Source of the DNA: an uncultured Clostridia bacterium
Lineage (GTDB): Bacteria; Bacillota; Clostridia; Christensenellales; Borkfalkiaceae
Assembly (NCBI GenBank): GCA_944367565.1
Contig: CALVWR010000005.1
Span: forward strand, 1 to 64,000
Direction: 5' to 3'
DNA length: 64,000 nt
Made by a program: the position numbers and the translations under genes. Below, piece by piece: positions 1-7,315 of the stretch (the first letter of the stretch is position 1; the number at the start of each line of letters is the position of its first letter). Under the pieces are notes generated by a model that did not search any database, had not been told where the DNA came from, and was given only the letters and a program-made list of their open reading frames with translations.

Positions 1-109
1 TTTTGATAACAAAAAGTTTCCCTATAAAAATTAAGAAGACAGAAAACAACAGTAACAAAATACATTCCGTAGTTTTTTTGCCCATCATTTTTCTAATGTT
101 TTTAAACAC
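1..109 (-). CDS. Small membrane protein, partial (runs off left edge)
   Basis: A GTG start at 109 follows a good GAGGTGA ribosome site (plus-strand 113-120). The visible residues are a basic N-terminus (MFKNIRKMMGKKTTE) and then a hydrophobic stretch rich in Leu, Phe and Ile, so this looks like a membrane protein whose rest is outside the window. It lies directly downstream of the secreted, C-anchored 278-residue protein on the same strand. In filamentous phages that position is held by pVI; this match rests on position only. Confidence 0.5.
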   Translation of the reverse strand, partial: MFKNIRKMMGKKTTECILLLLFSVFLIFIGKLFVIK

Positions 110-146
110 GGCTTCACCTCTTTTGAAACGAATATAAAAATTTTAT

Positions 147-983
147 TTAATGTCTTTTCGGTTTCTTTTTAGAAAACCCGGAAATACAACTAACAATAAT
201 TCCGAGAAGCACAATTATTCCGCAAGCACCAATCATAATTTTTACAAAAGTTGAAGCACTGTTATTGTTTTTTAATTCTTCAAGTTCGGCTGTTAATTGT
301 AAATTTTCTCTAGTAAGTTCTGAACTTAACCCCTTATAATAATCAAGATCCGAATTGACTCCGTTCAAACAAGAATCATATGAACCGATTATGGGATCTG
401 TATATGCAATCTCATTTGTTTCAGAATTTTTAACATACATAAAAACAATTAATTGCCTATTTAATCTTTCTACTAAAGATGTAGAAGGGGGCGTTTCATA
501 AGCTTCATCTTCATAAAAAGAAATATTCAACCAACATTGATTATGTATTGTGTTATAATTCATAAAAGTGTCCGTTGACGTAGAATAAGGTGCTCCCAGC
601 GTATTAAATTTTTTTATATAATCGGTTTCGGCAGAATCAATTTGTAATACGGTTAAGAAAACATCATACGGTGCATAAAACCAACCATATTCATATGCTT
701 CGTTAAGATAAAAATTATCAATATTAAACACAAAGTGTAACCCGCCAATATAATATTCATTACTTGCCGCTCGAACATCATCATAAATTACACAGACACC
801 TACAGGAGTAAGATTTTCTGCCGTTTCAATTACGGAAAATGAATTATTCGTTGTTTCATCAGCAGAAATTGTATTATCTGCTAAAACAGATACGTTATTA
901 TTAAACATGAAAAATGTTAACAATAAGCAAGTAAAAAAAATAGGTAAAACAAAAAACGATATTTTATTTTTTAACTTTGCCAT
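147..983 (-). CDS. Secreted, C-terminally membrane-anchored protein of the element (pIII-like?)
   Basis: This 278-residue protein has a basic start, a hydrophobic signal segment (about residues 10-30) ending near VLA-DN, a long extracytoplasmic region, a short charged helix near residue 230, one transmembrane segment near residues 247-270 and a basic tail (KKKPKRH). Signal peptide plus C-terminal anchor plus short basic tail is the topology of inovirus adsorption proteins (pIII) and of some cell-surface proteins. No known domain is recognised. It begins 73 bases after the 161-residue gene, with GAGGAGAG as ribosome site. The role in adsorption is inference from topology and context. Confidence 0.6.
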   Translation of the reverse strand: MAKLKNKISFFVLPIFFTCLLLTFFMFNNNVSVLADNTISADETTNNSFSVIETAENLTPVGVCVIYDDVRAASNEYYIGGLHFVFNIDNFYLNEAYEYGWFYAPYDVFLTVLQIDSAETDYIKKFNTLGAPYSTSTDTFMNYNTIHNQCWLNISFYEDEAYETPPSTSLVERLNRQLIVFMYVKNSETNEIAYTDPIIGSYDSCLNGVNSDLDYYKGLSSELTRENLQLTAELEELKNNNSASTFVKIMIGACGIIVLLGIIVSCISGFSKKKPKRH

Positions 984-1056
984 AATGCTCTCCTCAATAA
1001 AAACATTTTAGCGGCTTTAATTTTACAAAAAATAAAAACCGCTAAACAAACACCTG

Positions 1057-1542
1057 TTACTTATTGACCGTTACGGTCAGTTGTGCCGCATAACCCAATA
1101 CTTCGGTGAAAGTAACTTCGCCGTCATCGTCGGCGGTGGGGGTAATCATGATCCTTACACTTTCCGCGCCTTCGGGAATTTCGCCGTTAAAATCCGCCGT
1201 CAGTTCTTCGCTTGCCGAAATAAAATCACCGGCCTTATCATAGAAAAACAACTGATACGTAATTTCCGCTTTATCGGCAAGTTCAATTTTCAATCCGTCT
1301 GTCGTGATGGCATTTCTCAAATAAATTGCCGTGTTTCCGTCAGCGTTATCGCCCTTTTCGTCGATAAGTCCGATACTGTACGCTTCGCCGCCGATTGTCG
1401 TCGTAGTGGTCTGTCTGTCAAGTTTGACAAATAAGCCGATCACTGCGCCGATCAGCGCGAACGTAAGTACGAAAATAACGATCCATTTGATCATGTCGCT
1501 CTTCTTGTGTCTGCTCAAACTGTTGCTCTTTTTATTACTCAT
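1057..1542 (-). CDS. N-terminally anchored protein of the element, unknown function
   Basis: This 161-residue protein has a basic, Ser-rich N-terminus (about 18 residues), one transmembrane helix (about residues 19-40) and an outward-facing domain of about 115 residues rich in acidic and beta-prone residues, including a Thr-rich stretch just after the membrane. The topology (positive start, helix, exposed domain) suggests a type II membrane or coat-associated protein. A good GAGGTGAAAT ribosome site precedes it, and it starts 12 bases after the stop of the 56-residue basic gene, so the two are probably co-transcribed. No family is recognised. Confidence 0.6.
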   Translation of the reverse strand: MSNKKSNSLSRHKKSDMIKWIVIFVLTFALIGAVIGLFVKLDRQTTTTTIGGEAYSIGLIDEKGDNADGNTAIYLRNAITTDGLKIELADKAEITYQLFFYDKAGDFISASEELTADFNGEIPEGAESVRIMITPTADDDGEVTFTEVLGYAAQLTVTVNK

Positions 1543-1554
1543 ATTTCACCTCGT

Positions 1555-1725
1555 TTATTTCATAATAGAATTTACGCCGTTGCGGAAAGACTGTTTTTCT
1601 CTTTCCGTTTTGCATTTAATTCGTCTGCCTTTCTTTGCGGCGGCGTAGCCGCGACCCGCAGAATAAGCGCGCTTTTCTCGCTCCGAAAATTGTTTTTTAC
1701 CGCGATTTGCATACTTTCTCGCCAT
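1555..1725 (-). CDS. Small, very basic protein of the element
   Basis: A short gene of 56 residues beginning MARKYANRGKKQFSERE. It starts with ATG at 1725 after an AAGAGGT ribosome site and ends in TAA at 1555-1557. Lys and Arg dominate, with few acidic residues and no hydrophobic segment, which suits nucleic-acid binding, for example DNA condensation during packaging (inference). It sits 47 bases downstream of rep and 12 bases upstream of the membrane-anchored gene. Confidence 0.55.
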   Translation of the reverse strand: MARKYANRGKKQFSEREKRAYSAGRGYAAAKKGRRIKCKTEREKQSFRNGVNSIMK

Positions 1726-1772
1726 TGTTTTACCTCTTAATTTTTATATTTTTTTATTCGCGCACGCGCGTA

Positions 1773-2864
1773 TCAAAACGGCAACCCGTCGAAACTTTCG
1801 CAAATTTTATCAAATGCGCCCATTACGTCAAGTTTTTTGTTCGATTTCTCTTTTTTCAGTTCGTAAAGTTCGTTTTTATAAATTACGCCCGTTCCGTCGG
1901 GATCGCCCTTACCGTTTATTTCCTCATAAACGGTAATTTCTTTTTCTTCCACTTTTACATAGAAGTTAATCCGCCGATACAGTTGATCGAGTGTATCGTC
2001 TTTATTAAACCGATACTGCGGATACCAATACCGCAGGGGGACGGAAGATGTTATCACGATCATCTGTCCGTTGAATACTTTATTTGCAAAGCGGCTTTTC
2101 ACCGATGACGACGTATTGTTGTCTAAAATTTTCAACAGATCTGACAACTCGAAATCCATGTACCGCAAATCGTCCAATATCATGCCCTTTTGTCCGAGAT
2201 AATCTTGAAAGGGATCGTTTGACGAAGAGGAAATACAATAATCGAATCCGAATCCGGATAGAAGTTTTTTAGCATAGTACGTTTTTCCCGCGCCGGCTTT
2301 GCCGCACACAAATACTACCGTTATTTCTCTATCCGTATTCAGGCTTAAACATTGACATTGTAACCTCCACAATTTTTCCAGCTGGGAAAAGGCTTTCGCT
2401 TTTTCCGAAACAGGTAAACTGTCAACATACTTTAACTGTTGTGCATAGCTGTAATGTTCAAAATCGCCCAAAATCTTTGCGTTGGCAATTTCCGTTTCAA
2501 AATCGAAATTTGCAATCACTTCGGACGGATCATACTGGTGTTTATACTTTTGCGTATCGTTTGCATGCGTTAAATAAAGTAAAACATCGGTCCAACGCCC
2601 CTTGATTTTATTGATAAAGTTTTCACCGCTATGCTCTATACCGTTCTCGTCCGTAAACCCTAAATTAAACCATTTTGCCACTTGCGCGGTATCTACGCTT
2701 GCGCCCCCGAAATGGAGCGCGATATGATAATGCGGGCGCGTGTCGTCCGCGTTGTGAACGATGTACGCCCATTTTTTTATCGTAGTATACTGCATAAACG
2801 TGGCTTGCAAATCTACTTTCAGTTTATCGACGTCGGTAACGATTTCCATTTGCCGTAAATTCAT
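1773..2864 (-). CDS. rep: Rolling-circle Rep protein: HUH endonuclease fused to superfamily-3 helicase
   Basis: This 363-residue replication initiator has two parts. The N-terminal nuclease carries the HUH metal motif RPHYHIALHF (His45 and His47) and a candidate nicking tyrosine in LLYLTH (Tyr97), in the style of RepB/Rep_2 of pMV158-type plasmids. The C-terminal part is a helicase with Walker A GKAGAGKT (about 188-195), Walker B GMILDD (about 227-232) and a motif C-like MIVITSS (268-274). This two-domain plan is shared by CRESS-DNA virus Reps and their plasmid relatives. It would nick the origin-like hairpin just upstream (2936-2966) and unwind the strand. The start ATG at 2864 is preceded by a short GAGGGGT site. 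The family is clear; whether the host is a phage or a plasmid is not. Confidence 0.85.
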   Translation of the reverse strand: MNLRQMEIVTDVDKLKVDLQATFMQYTTIKKWAYIVHNADDTRPHYHIALHFGGASVDTAQVAKWFNLGFTDENGIEHSGENFINKIKGRWTDVLLYLTHANDTQKYKHQYDPSEVIANFDFETEIANAKILGDFEHYSYAQQLKYVDSLPVSEKAKAFSQLEKLWRLQCQCLSLNTDREITVVFVCGKAGAGKTYYAKKLLSGFGFDYCISSSSNDPFQDYLGQKGMILDDLRYMDFELSDLLKILDNNTSSSVKSRFANKVFNGQMIVITSSVPLRYWYPQYRFNKDDTLDQLYRRINFYVKVEEKEITVYEEINGKGDPDGTGVIYKNELYELKKEKSNKKLDVMGAFDKICESFDGLPF

Positions 2865-2891
2865 ATTTTACCCCTCAATTTACGTAATCCG

Positions 2892-3057
2892 TTACACGTT
2901 ATTACACGTTTTTTTACACGTTTTACACCTTTTTTCGCACCGCTTGGACAAGCCCCAGGCGGTGCGCGTAGTTTTTCAGGTTTTGCCTTGCGTTTTGCCG
3001 TATGTTTTTATTATCGGAATGACAATCATATTACACGTTTTACACCTTTTACACGTT
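2892..3057. repeat. Iteron array around a hairpin: likely replication origin
   Basis: TTACACGTT occurs in direct orientation at 2892-2900, 2902-2910 and 2914-2922, with the variant TTACACCTT at 2923-2931. After the hairpin come TTACACGTT at 3031-3039, TTACACCTT at 3040-3048 and TTACACGTT at 3049-3057. The 20-base unit TTACACGTTTTACACCTTTT is repeated exactly at 2914-2933 and 3031-3050. Iterons flanking a hairpin directly upstream of rep are typical of Rep-binding origins; the function is inferred. Confidence 0.75.
2936..2966. other. Origin hairpin (candidate Rep nick site)
   Basis: The arms CGCACCGC (2936-2943) and GCGGTGCG (2959-2966) pair perfectly. The stem extends inward by four more pairs (one G-T) to a 12-bp stem with a 7-base loop ACAAGCC (2948-2954). 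It is GC-rich in an AT-rich setting and is flanked by iterons on both sides. A nick in the loop by the HUH domain is the expected mechanism for this Rep type. Confidence 0.65.
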
Positions 3058-3067
3058 ATTTTGTTTT

Positions 3068-3244
3068 TTACGGTAATTTTGCGTTCAAAAGGCTTTTTAC
3101 TTCTTCAAAACTTTCTTTTACCGTAATAAACTCCATATCGCCGTAATAAACGTATACAATGTTTTTGGAAACGGTAACGACGATAATTTCCGAAATGTTC
3201 AACAAAAACGGCTCGTTTTTAATTGAAGTAAGTTCAATAAACAT
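3068..3244 (-). CDS. FlbD-like small protein
   Basis: A 58-residue protein starting MFIELTSIKNEPFLLN, resembling the short FlbD family: an initial beta strand, a 'L-N-x-x-x-I' pattern, a central strand and a closing VKESFEEV segment. FlbD is normally linked to flagella and its biochemical role is poorly known. I chose ATG 3244 because the family similarity begins there. A GTG at 3268, overlapping the stop of the previous gene, would add eight residues. The gene is the last before the origin-like region in the element's operon. Confidence 0.5.
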   Translation of the reverse strand: MFIELTSIKNEPFLLNISEIIVVTVSKNIVYVYYGDMEFITVKESFEEVKSLLNAKLP

Positions 3245-3267
3245 GGTAACAAAAAATCCTTTTAACA

Positions 3268-3555
3268 CTAATCATTCGATATAAAATTTGCTTCAGGCGA
3301 AACATATGTCTTTTTTGAATTATCTGCACCCTCGCTTACTTTTACCGGTTTATTCGGCAACTCGTCTGCAAACGCCGTTAACACGGCTTTTCTTCCGTTG
3401 TATTGATAATCTTTTCCGTCTTCGCCCTCATAGTAAGGAACTTCAACGGGAACAAGAGAACCGCCGCAACGTAAATAAAACCGCACGGACGGTTTTTCCT
3501 TACCGTCTTTCTTGTCTACATAACTACCGACCTTTTTCAATAATTCAACTTGCAT
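3268..3555 (-). CDS. Possible ssDNA-binding protein of the element
   Basis: This 95-residue protein starts MQVELLKKVGSYVDKKDGKE, followed by several predicted beta strands (VRFYLRCGG, LVPVEVPYY) and a polar, flexible C-terminal third. Small beta-rich proteins placed upstream of rep are often single-stranded-DNA-binding proteins (gpV-like) in filamentous phages and related plasmids. The assignment rests on size, strand pattern and position, not on a firm family match. The start at 3555 has an AGGAGC ribosome site. Confidence 0.45.
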   Translation of the reverse strand: MQVELLKKVGSYVDKKDGKEKPSVRFYLRCGGSLVPVEVPYYEGEDGKDYQYNGRKAVLTAFADELPNKPVKVSEGADNSKKTYVSPEANFISND

Positions 3556-3590
3556 AACTGCTCCTTTGGCTTTACGCCGATTCTTTATTT

Positions 3591-3611
3591 ACAACGCCTT
3601 ACGGCGATTGT
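3591..3611. other. Hairpin in the element's non-coding right end
   Basis: ACAACGCC (3591-3598) pairs with GGCGATTGT (3603-3611) with one bulge and a TTAC loop. It lies just upstream of the first gene of the element. It could be a single-strand origin, a packaging signal or a regulatory structure; the sequence alone does not decide. Confidence 0.3.
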
Positions 3612-3704
3612 ATCAAAGGGGAAGTGCCTACAACGCCGACACTCACGGCTATCTAAAACGGACACGCGGTCTTTTCGCCTTATTTGCCCGATTTATTTAT
3701 GAAA

Positions 3705-3738
3705 AAAGACATCAAAAAATAGGCTTTTTGACGTCTTT
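3705..3738. terminator. Long hairpin, possible bidirectional terminator
   Basis: AAAGAC-A-TCAAAAA (3705-3718) pairs with TTTTTGA-C-GTCTTT (3725-3738): 13 pairs with one mismatch and a 6-base loop. It lies in the gene-free stretch 3556-3922 at the right end of the element. The T-rich arm makes it terminator-like in either direction. Confidence 0.4.
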
Positions 3739-3778
3739 GAATTTGTAAAACATTTGAATACACATTTTTGCCCCCTTA

Positions 3779-3798
3779 TTTAAGTAACGTTACTTAAA
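3779..3798. repeat. Perfect 20-bp palindrome near the element boundary
   Basis: TTTAAGTAACGTTACTTAAA is its own reverse complement over 20 bases. It lies at the transition from AT-rich element DNA to the chromosomal permease region. It could be a repressor operator or part of an attachment site. No second copy is seen within the window. Confidence 0.45.
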
Positions 3799-3886
3799 AT
3801 TTAAAATAAAAAATGCGATTGCTTCTTCTATGTTGCAATCACATTGTACAAAAACAGACGACGGGCGCGGAAAATCGGAAAACCCG

Positions 3887-3915
3887 TTGACAAAATCCGT
3901 TCTACGGGGTATTAT
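3887..3915 (+). promoter_or_regulatory. Promoter of the ArsP_2-type permease (leaderless geometry)
   Basis: TTGACA at 3887-3892, a 17-base spacer, then TATTAT at 3910-3915. The expected transcript start, about seven bases later, falls on the ATG at 3923, and no ribosome site is present, so the mRNA is probably leaderless. Confidence 0.6.
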
Positions 3916-3922
3916 AGTTTTT

Positions 3923-4767
3923 ATGTGGGACGTTTTTCTCGACGCATTGGTCGATTCACTGAAAATATTTCCTTTTTTATTTCTCATTTACGTATTGCTG
4001 GAAGCGATAGAGAGCGGGAGATCTGCCGAGAAGTTGCAAAAACTGCTGACGGGGCGGTTTGCGCCTGCGGTGGGGGCATTGGCGGGCATCGTTCCGGAAT
4101 GCGGATTTTCCGCAATGTACGCGAAACTGTATGAAAACAGACTGATCGCCACGGGAACGCTTCTGGCGATTTTTCTGTCGGCGTCGGACGAAGGGCTGAT
4201 CGTATTGCTGACGGGGGCGTGCCGGTATGGCAAAGCCTGCTTCTGGTTGCGATCAAGCTGGTCTACGGTATCGCCGTGGGATATTTTGTGAATTTTCTGT
4301 TTCGGAAAAGAGAAAAACCGTTATTTGCGGAAGGAACGGGCGCGTGTGTGGAATGCGGAGAGCGGCAAGAGGGCGGATGGCATAAGTATCTGATTCACCC
4401 GCTGTTACATTCCGCGAAGATATTCTTGTTTGTGTTCCTGGTGAACTTTGTTTTCGGAGCCTTGATTTATTTCATCGGGGAGGATCAGATTTCGGCTTTT
4501 CTGAACGCGAACACCGCTCTGCAACCTTTGGTTGCGGCGCTGATCGGGCTGATTCCGAACTGTGCCGCCTCCGTGGTACTGGCGCAGAGCTATACGTTGG
4601 GAGCGATCGGTTTTGCCGCGCTTACGGCAGGACTTTCGGCAAACGCGGGGATCGGGTTGGCATTGATTTTCCGCAACCGCAAAGCATGGAAAAAGAATAT
4701 TTTCGTCCTCTGTGCGCTGTTTGTTTTCAGCGTGATTTTGGGATATTTTCTTTTGATTTTCCGTTAA
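3923..4767 (+). pseudogene. ArsP_2-type permease (putative heavy-metal/arsenic exporter), frameshifted
   Basis: Two overlapping reading frames together make one multi-spanning permease of the ArsP_2 / putative 10TM exporter type. The first (3923-4291) gives MWDVFLDALVDSLKIFP through SDEGLIVLLTG; the second picks up at about 4219 with VPVWQSLLLVAIKLVYG and runs to 4767. Each half has the family's repeated core (IVPECGFSA in the first, LIPNCAASV in the second). The frames meet at a run of five G (4213-4217); one extra G would restore a single open frame of about 280 residues. Either the gene is recently broken, the base call is wrong, or expression needs a -1 slip. The start ATG 3923 fits the promoter and the protein's hydrophobic beginning. 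Confidence 0.7.
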
Positions 4768-4781
4768 AAGGAAAAAACAGG

Positions 4782-4810
4782 TTGTCAAATGCGGCAAAAT
4801 GGGGTAAAAT
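4782..4810 (+). promoter_or_regulatory. Promoter of the CdaR-type regulator gene
   Basis: TTGTCA (4782-4787), 17 bases, TAAAAT (4805-4810), leading to the ATG at 4877 behind GGGAGGAAAGT. Confidence 0.5.
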
Positions 4811-4876
4811 AAAATCGGATCGGCATAGTCGCGGGGAGTTCCGTAAAAAGTTACCGATGCAAAAAGGGAGGAAAGT

Positions 4877-5929
4877 ATGGATTCCGAACTCAATATACTT
4901 CTCAATTCCATCAAGGAAAAAACGGGGATCGATATAACGGTATTTGCCGAAAGTATGAAATATGTCGTCGGCACGGGGGACAACGTAAAACCGGTTGCGC
5001 CGTCGGATCCCGAATTTGAAACGATCTATGCCGACGCGGCGAATCGTTGCACGTTTTTCCGGATGAAATATAAAAATGCCAGACTGATCGGCATGATCAA
5101 CGGCACGGGCGAAACGGAAAAAAATTATGCTTACCTTATCCTCAACCTTATTGAAAACTCATCGAATCGGGAATTGCAGTTATCGCAGAGCGAATATCTG
5201 AAAATGATCCTTCTCGGCGAATGTAACCGTCCGCAGGTGCAGAAATATATGCGTAAGTATTCCGTCCCCGCGCTGGAGACGTATGTGATGGTAGTGGCGA
5301 ACAAAGACAACAAAAATGCGGATATCATCAACGTGCTGCGCAACTTTTCCACGAACACCGCCGATTCCGCGCTGGAAATGGAAGAGGGCATCGCGGTTTT
5401 CGTGAAATTCATCGACGAAGCGAGCGACAACGAATATCAGTCGGCGGCGGAATACGCCGGATTTTTACAGCAGTCTATTCTGGAAGAGACGGCGGCGCAC
5501 GTCAGCATCGGGGTAGGAGGAAGGGTCGCTTCGCTTGCGGAAGCGAGTACGTCTTATCAGCAGGCGATGACGACGCTCAGAATGAGTACCGCCATGAATT
5601 CCAAAGGCGAAGTACATACTTTCAAAGAATTCATTCTGGTGAAGATGTTGGAAGATATTCCGAAGTTCAAACTCAACGAATACCTCGAGATTCTGCTCGA
5701 CAGCGACGCCAAGAGCGTATTTTCCGACGAGGAAATGCTCAATACCGCCGAGGAATTTCTGGAAAATTCCCTGACGATGAGCGAAACGTCGAGAAAGCTG
5801 TATCTGCACAGAAACACGCTCATGTACAGGCTGGACAAGATAGAGCGGTCCACGGGACTGAATATAAGGAAATTTTCCGACGCAATGACCTTTCGTCTCA
5901 TCACATATCTGATTAAGCTGCGGGGATAG
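4877..5929 (+). CDS. CdaR/PucR-family transcriptional regulator
   Basis: This 350-residue protein ends in the PucR-type helix-turn-helix found in CdaR sugar-diacid regulators: SETSRKLYLHRNTLMYRLDK followed by the GLN..KFSDAMTFRLI pattern (about residues 296-345). The region before it (about 125-270) resembles the degenerate cyclase-like domain that lies between sensor and HTH in this family. The N-terminal 110 residues are a sensor-like domain of unknown ligand. No membrane segment is present. The start follows a strong GGGAGG site. It lies 27 bases upstream of the S41 protease gene, so the two may be co-transcribed, but no target operon for diacid use is present here. Confidence 0.75.
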   Translation: MDSELNILLNSIKEKTGIDITVFAESMKYVVGTGDNVKPVAPSDPEFETIYADAANRCTFFRMKYKNARLIGMINGTGETEKNYAYLILNLIENSSNRELQLSQSEYLKMILLGECNRPQVQKYMRKYSVPALETYVMVVANKDNKNADIINVLRNFSTNTADSALEMEEGIAVFVKFIDEASDNEYQSAAEYAGFLQQSILEETAAHVSIGVGGRVASLAEASTSYQQAMTTLRMSTAMNSKGEVHTFKEFILVKMLEDIPKFKLNEYLEILLDSDAKSVFSDEEMLNTAEEFLENSLTMSETSRKLYLHRNTLMYRLDKIERSTGLNIRKFSDAMTFRLITYLIKLRG

Positions 5930-5956
5930 AGAAAGGCGGAAGACAAAGGAGCGGAG

Positions 5957-7258
5957 ATGGCAAAACGGGAAACGATCAGAAAAGCGGTTTTGGCGATCAC
6001 GGGAATCGCGTTGGCGGCGGTTTTGTTTTTTGCCGGTTATTTTACCTATTTTCTGACGATGAGCCGCGAGCAGAAATATCTTCTTTGGGCGGCGGACATG
6101 ATCGCGCAACAGTACATCGTATACGACGAAGCGACGGGCAAGTATAAGGAATATACGGCGGAAGAAATGGTCAAGGCGCTGATTGCGGGACTTCCTCTCG
6201 ATCAGTATTCCGCGTTTTACAGTGAAAAGGAATATGCGGACGTGATCGCCACGAGCAAGGGCAAGCAGTACGGCGTGGGACTGACGTTTGCAGCAAATGC
6301 CGAAGACGCCGTGATTTATTCCGTGATCGGCAATTCTCCCGCCGAACGGGCGGGGATTTTGCCGGGCGGCAGGATCACGGCGCTGGAATACGGCGGGACG
6401 ACGGAGGAGATCGGCACATACGCGCAATTTGCCGCCGCACTGGCGCGTGTTCCCGCAAATACGGAATTTTATCTTTGGGTCGCTTCCGGAGGCGAGCCGA
6501 CGCGGTATGTTTTACGGCGGGAAAGTTTTCAGGAAAGCTATGTGCGGTATGCCGATTCGGAAACGGGATACCGTTTCCGGTCGGACGACGGAAGCGCGCC
6601 CGTGGGAACGGAGGATCCGGCAGGAAGAGAGGAGGCGCTCGGGGAGGATACGGCATATCTGAAGCTGACGTCTTTCGTGACGCCGGCGATCGCGCAGCTT
6701 GCCGAAGCGTTGCGGTTCATGGCGGAAAGGCAGAGGACGGCGCTGATTCTGGATTTGCGCAATAACGGCGGCGGCTATATGGACGCGCTCGAAGAGATCG
6801 CGAGTTATTTTATCCCCGCAGAGCAGGAAAAGAACGTCGTTGCGAAGGCGATCTCGAAGAAGGGCGAGGAAGAAATTTTTCTTACGCCGGCGAATCGCTG
6901 TGACGAAAGACGGAAAAGCGTGATCGTGCTGGCGAATGACGGCACGGCTTCGGCATCGGAATGTCTGATCGGCGCGTTGCAGTATTACGGCGTGATCGAC
7001 GGGGCGCATCTCGTCATTACGAAGAATCGGGACGGACGGGCCCGTACTTACGGAAAGGGCATCATGCAGACGACGTATGTCAATTCTCTTTACGGCGGTG
7101 CCTTGAAACTGACGACGGCGTATCTGTACCAGCCGGACGGCAAGACGTGTATTCACGGAATCGGCATCGGAACCGTGGCGGAAAACGAGATCGAACCGAC
7201 GGAGGGCGTCGATGCGGAGCTTCTGCGGGCGGCGGAGATTTTGAAAAGCGGACGTTAG
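5957..7258 (+). CDS. S41-family C-terminal processing protease (CtpA/CtpB-like), membrane-anchored
   Basis: 433 residues. A single N-terminal membrane anchor (about residues 9-33) puts the protease outside the membrane. A PDZ domain follows (about 90-180, with GVGLTF and SPAERAGILPGG). The peptidase domain contains LDLRNNGGGYMDAL, the serine motif NDGTASASE and the lysine/glutamine motif TYGKGIMQ, the catalytic elements of this family. Between the serine motif and YGKG there are about 8-9 more residues than usual. Such proteases trim or degrade extracytoplasmic proteins. Ribosome site GGAG lies just before the ATG. A strong terminator follows at 7277. Confidence 0.85.
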   Translation: MAKRETIRKAVLAITGIALAAVLFFAGYFTYFLTMSREQKYLLWAADMIAQQYIVYDEATGKYKEYTAEEMVKALIAGLPLDQYSAFYSEKEYADVIATSKGKQYGVGLTFAANAEDAVIYSVIGNSPAERAGILPGGRITALEYGGTTEEIGTYAQFAAALARVPANTEFYLWVASGGEPTRYVLRRESFQESYVRYADSETGYRFRSDDGSAPVGTEDPAGREEALGEDTAYLKLTSFVTPAIAQLAEALRFMAERQRTALILDLRNNGGGYMDALEEIASYFIPAEQEKNVVAKAISKKGEEEIFLTPANRCDERRKSVIVLANDGTASASECLIGALQYYGVIDGAHLVITKNRDGRARTYGKGIMQTTYVNSLYGGALKLTTAYLYQPDGKTCIHGIGIGTVAENEIEPTEGVDAELLRAAEILKSGR

Positions 7259-7276
7259 CGGCATTGCCGCAATACG

Positions 7277-7315
7277 AAAAGGACTGCGATCTTTGACCGA
7301 TCGCAGTCCTTTTCC
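7277..7315 (+). terminator. Rho-independent terminator after the S41 protease gene
   Basis: A perfect 15-bp stem, AAAAGGACTGCGATC (7277-7291) with GATCGCAGTCCTTTT (7299-7313), and a 7-base loop; the T-run is within the right arm. Confidence 0.8.

Larger units (their letters stand above)
1..3800 (-). mobile_element. Integrated inovirus-like / CRESS-type replicon (left end outside window)
   Basis: All genes lie on the minus strand in the order possible ssDNA-binding protein, FlbD-like protein, origin-like region, Rep (HUH plus SF3 helicase), basic 56-residue protein, N-anchored protein, secreted C-anchored protein, small membrane protein. The DNA is visibly more AT-rich than the rest of the window. 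Replication genes followed by small membrane proteins, ending in a signal-peptide plus C-terminal-anchor protein (pIII-like) and a small membrane protein (pVI-like), is the filamentous phage layout. The pI/Zot ATPase expected next would lie beyond base 1 and cannot be seen. No integrase or transposase is visible. The right boundary is inferred to lie between the palindrome at 3779-3798 and the permease promoter at 3887. A cryptic integrated plasmid is the alternative. Confidence 0.6.

Noticed and set aside
3566..3748. Plus-strand frame of 60 codons in the element's right end
   Set aside because: It opposes the direction of all element genes, runs through two hairpins and lacks a ribosome site.
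3712..3765. 17-residue minus-strand frame with an AAGGGGG site, ending in the long hairpin
   Set aside because: Too short to judge; could be a leader peptide, but nothing else supports it.
3790..3987. Minus-strand frame of 65 codons across the permease start
   Set aside because: It covers the permease promoter and start, has no ribosome site and shows no family features.
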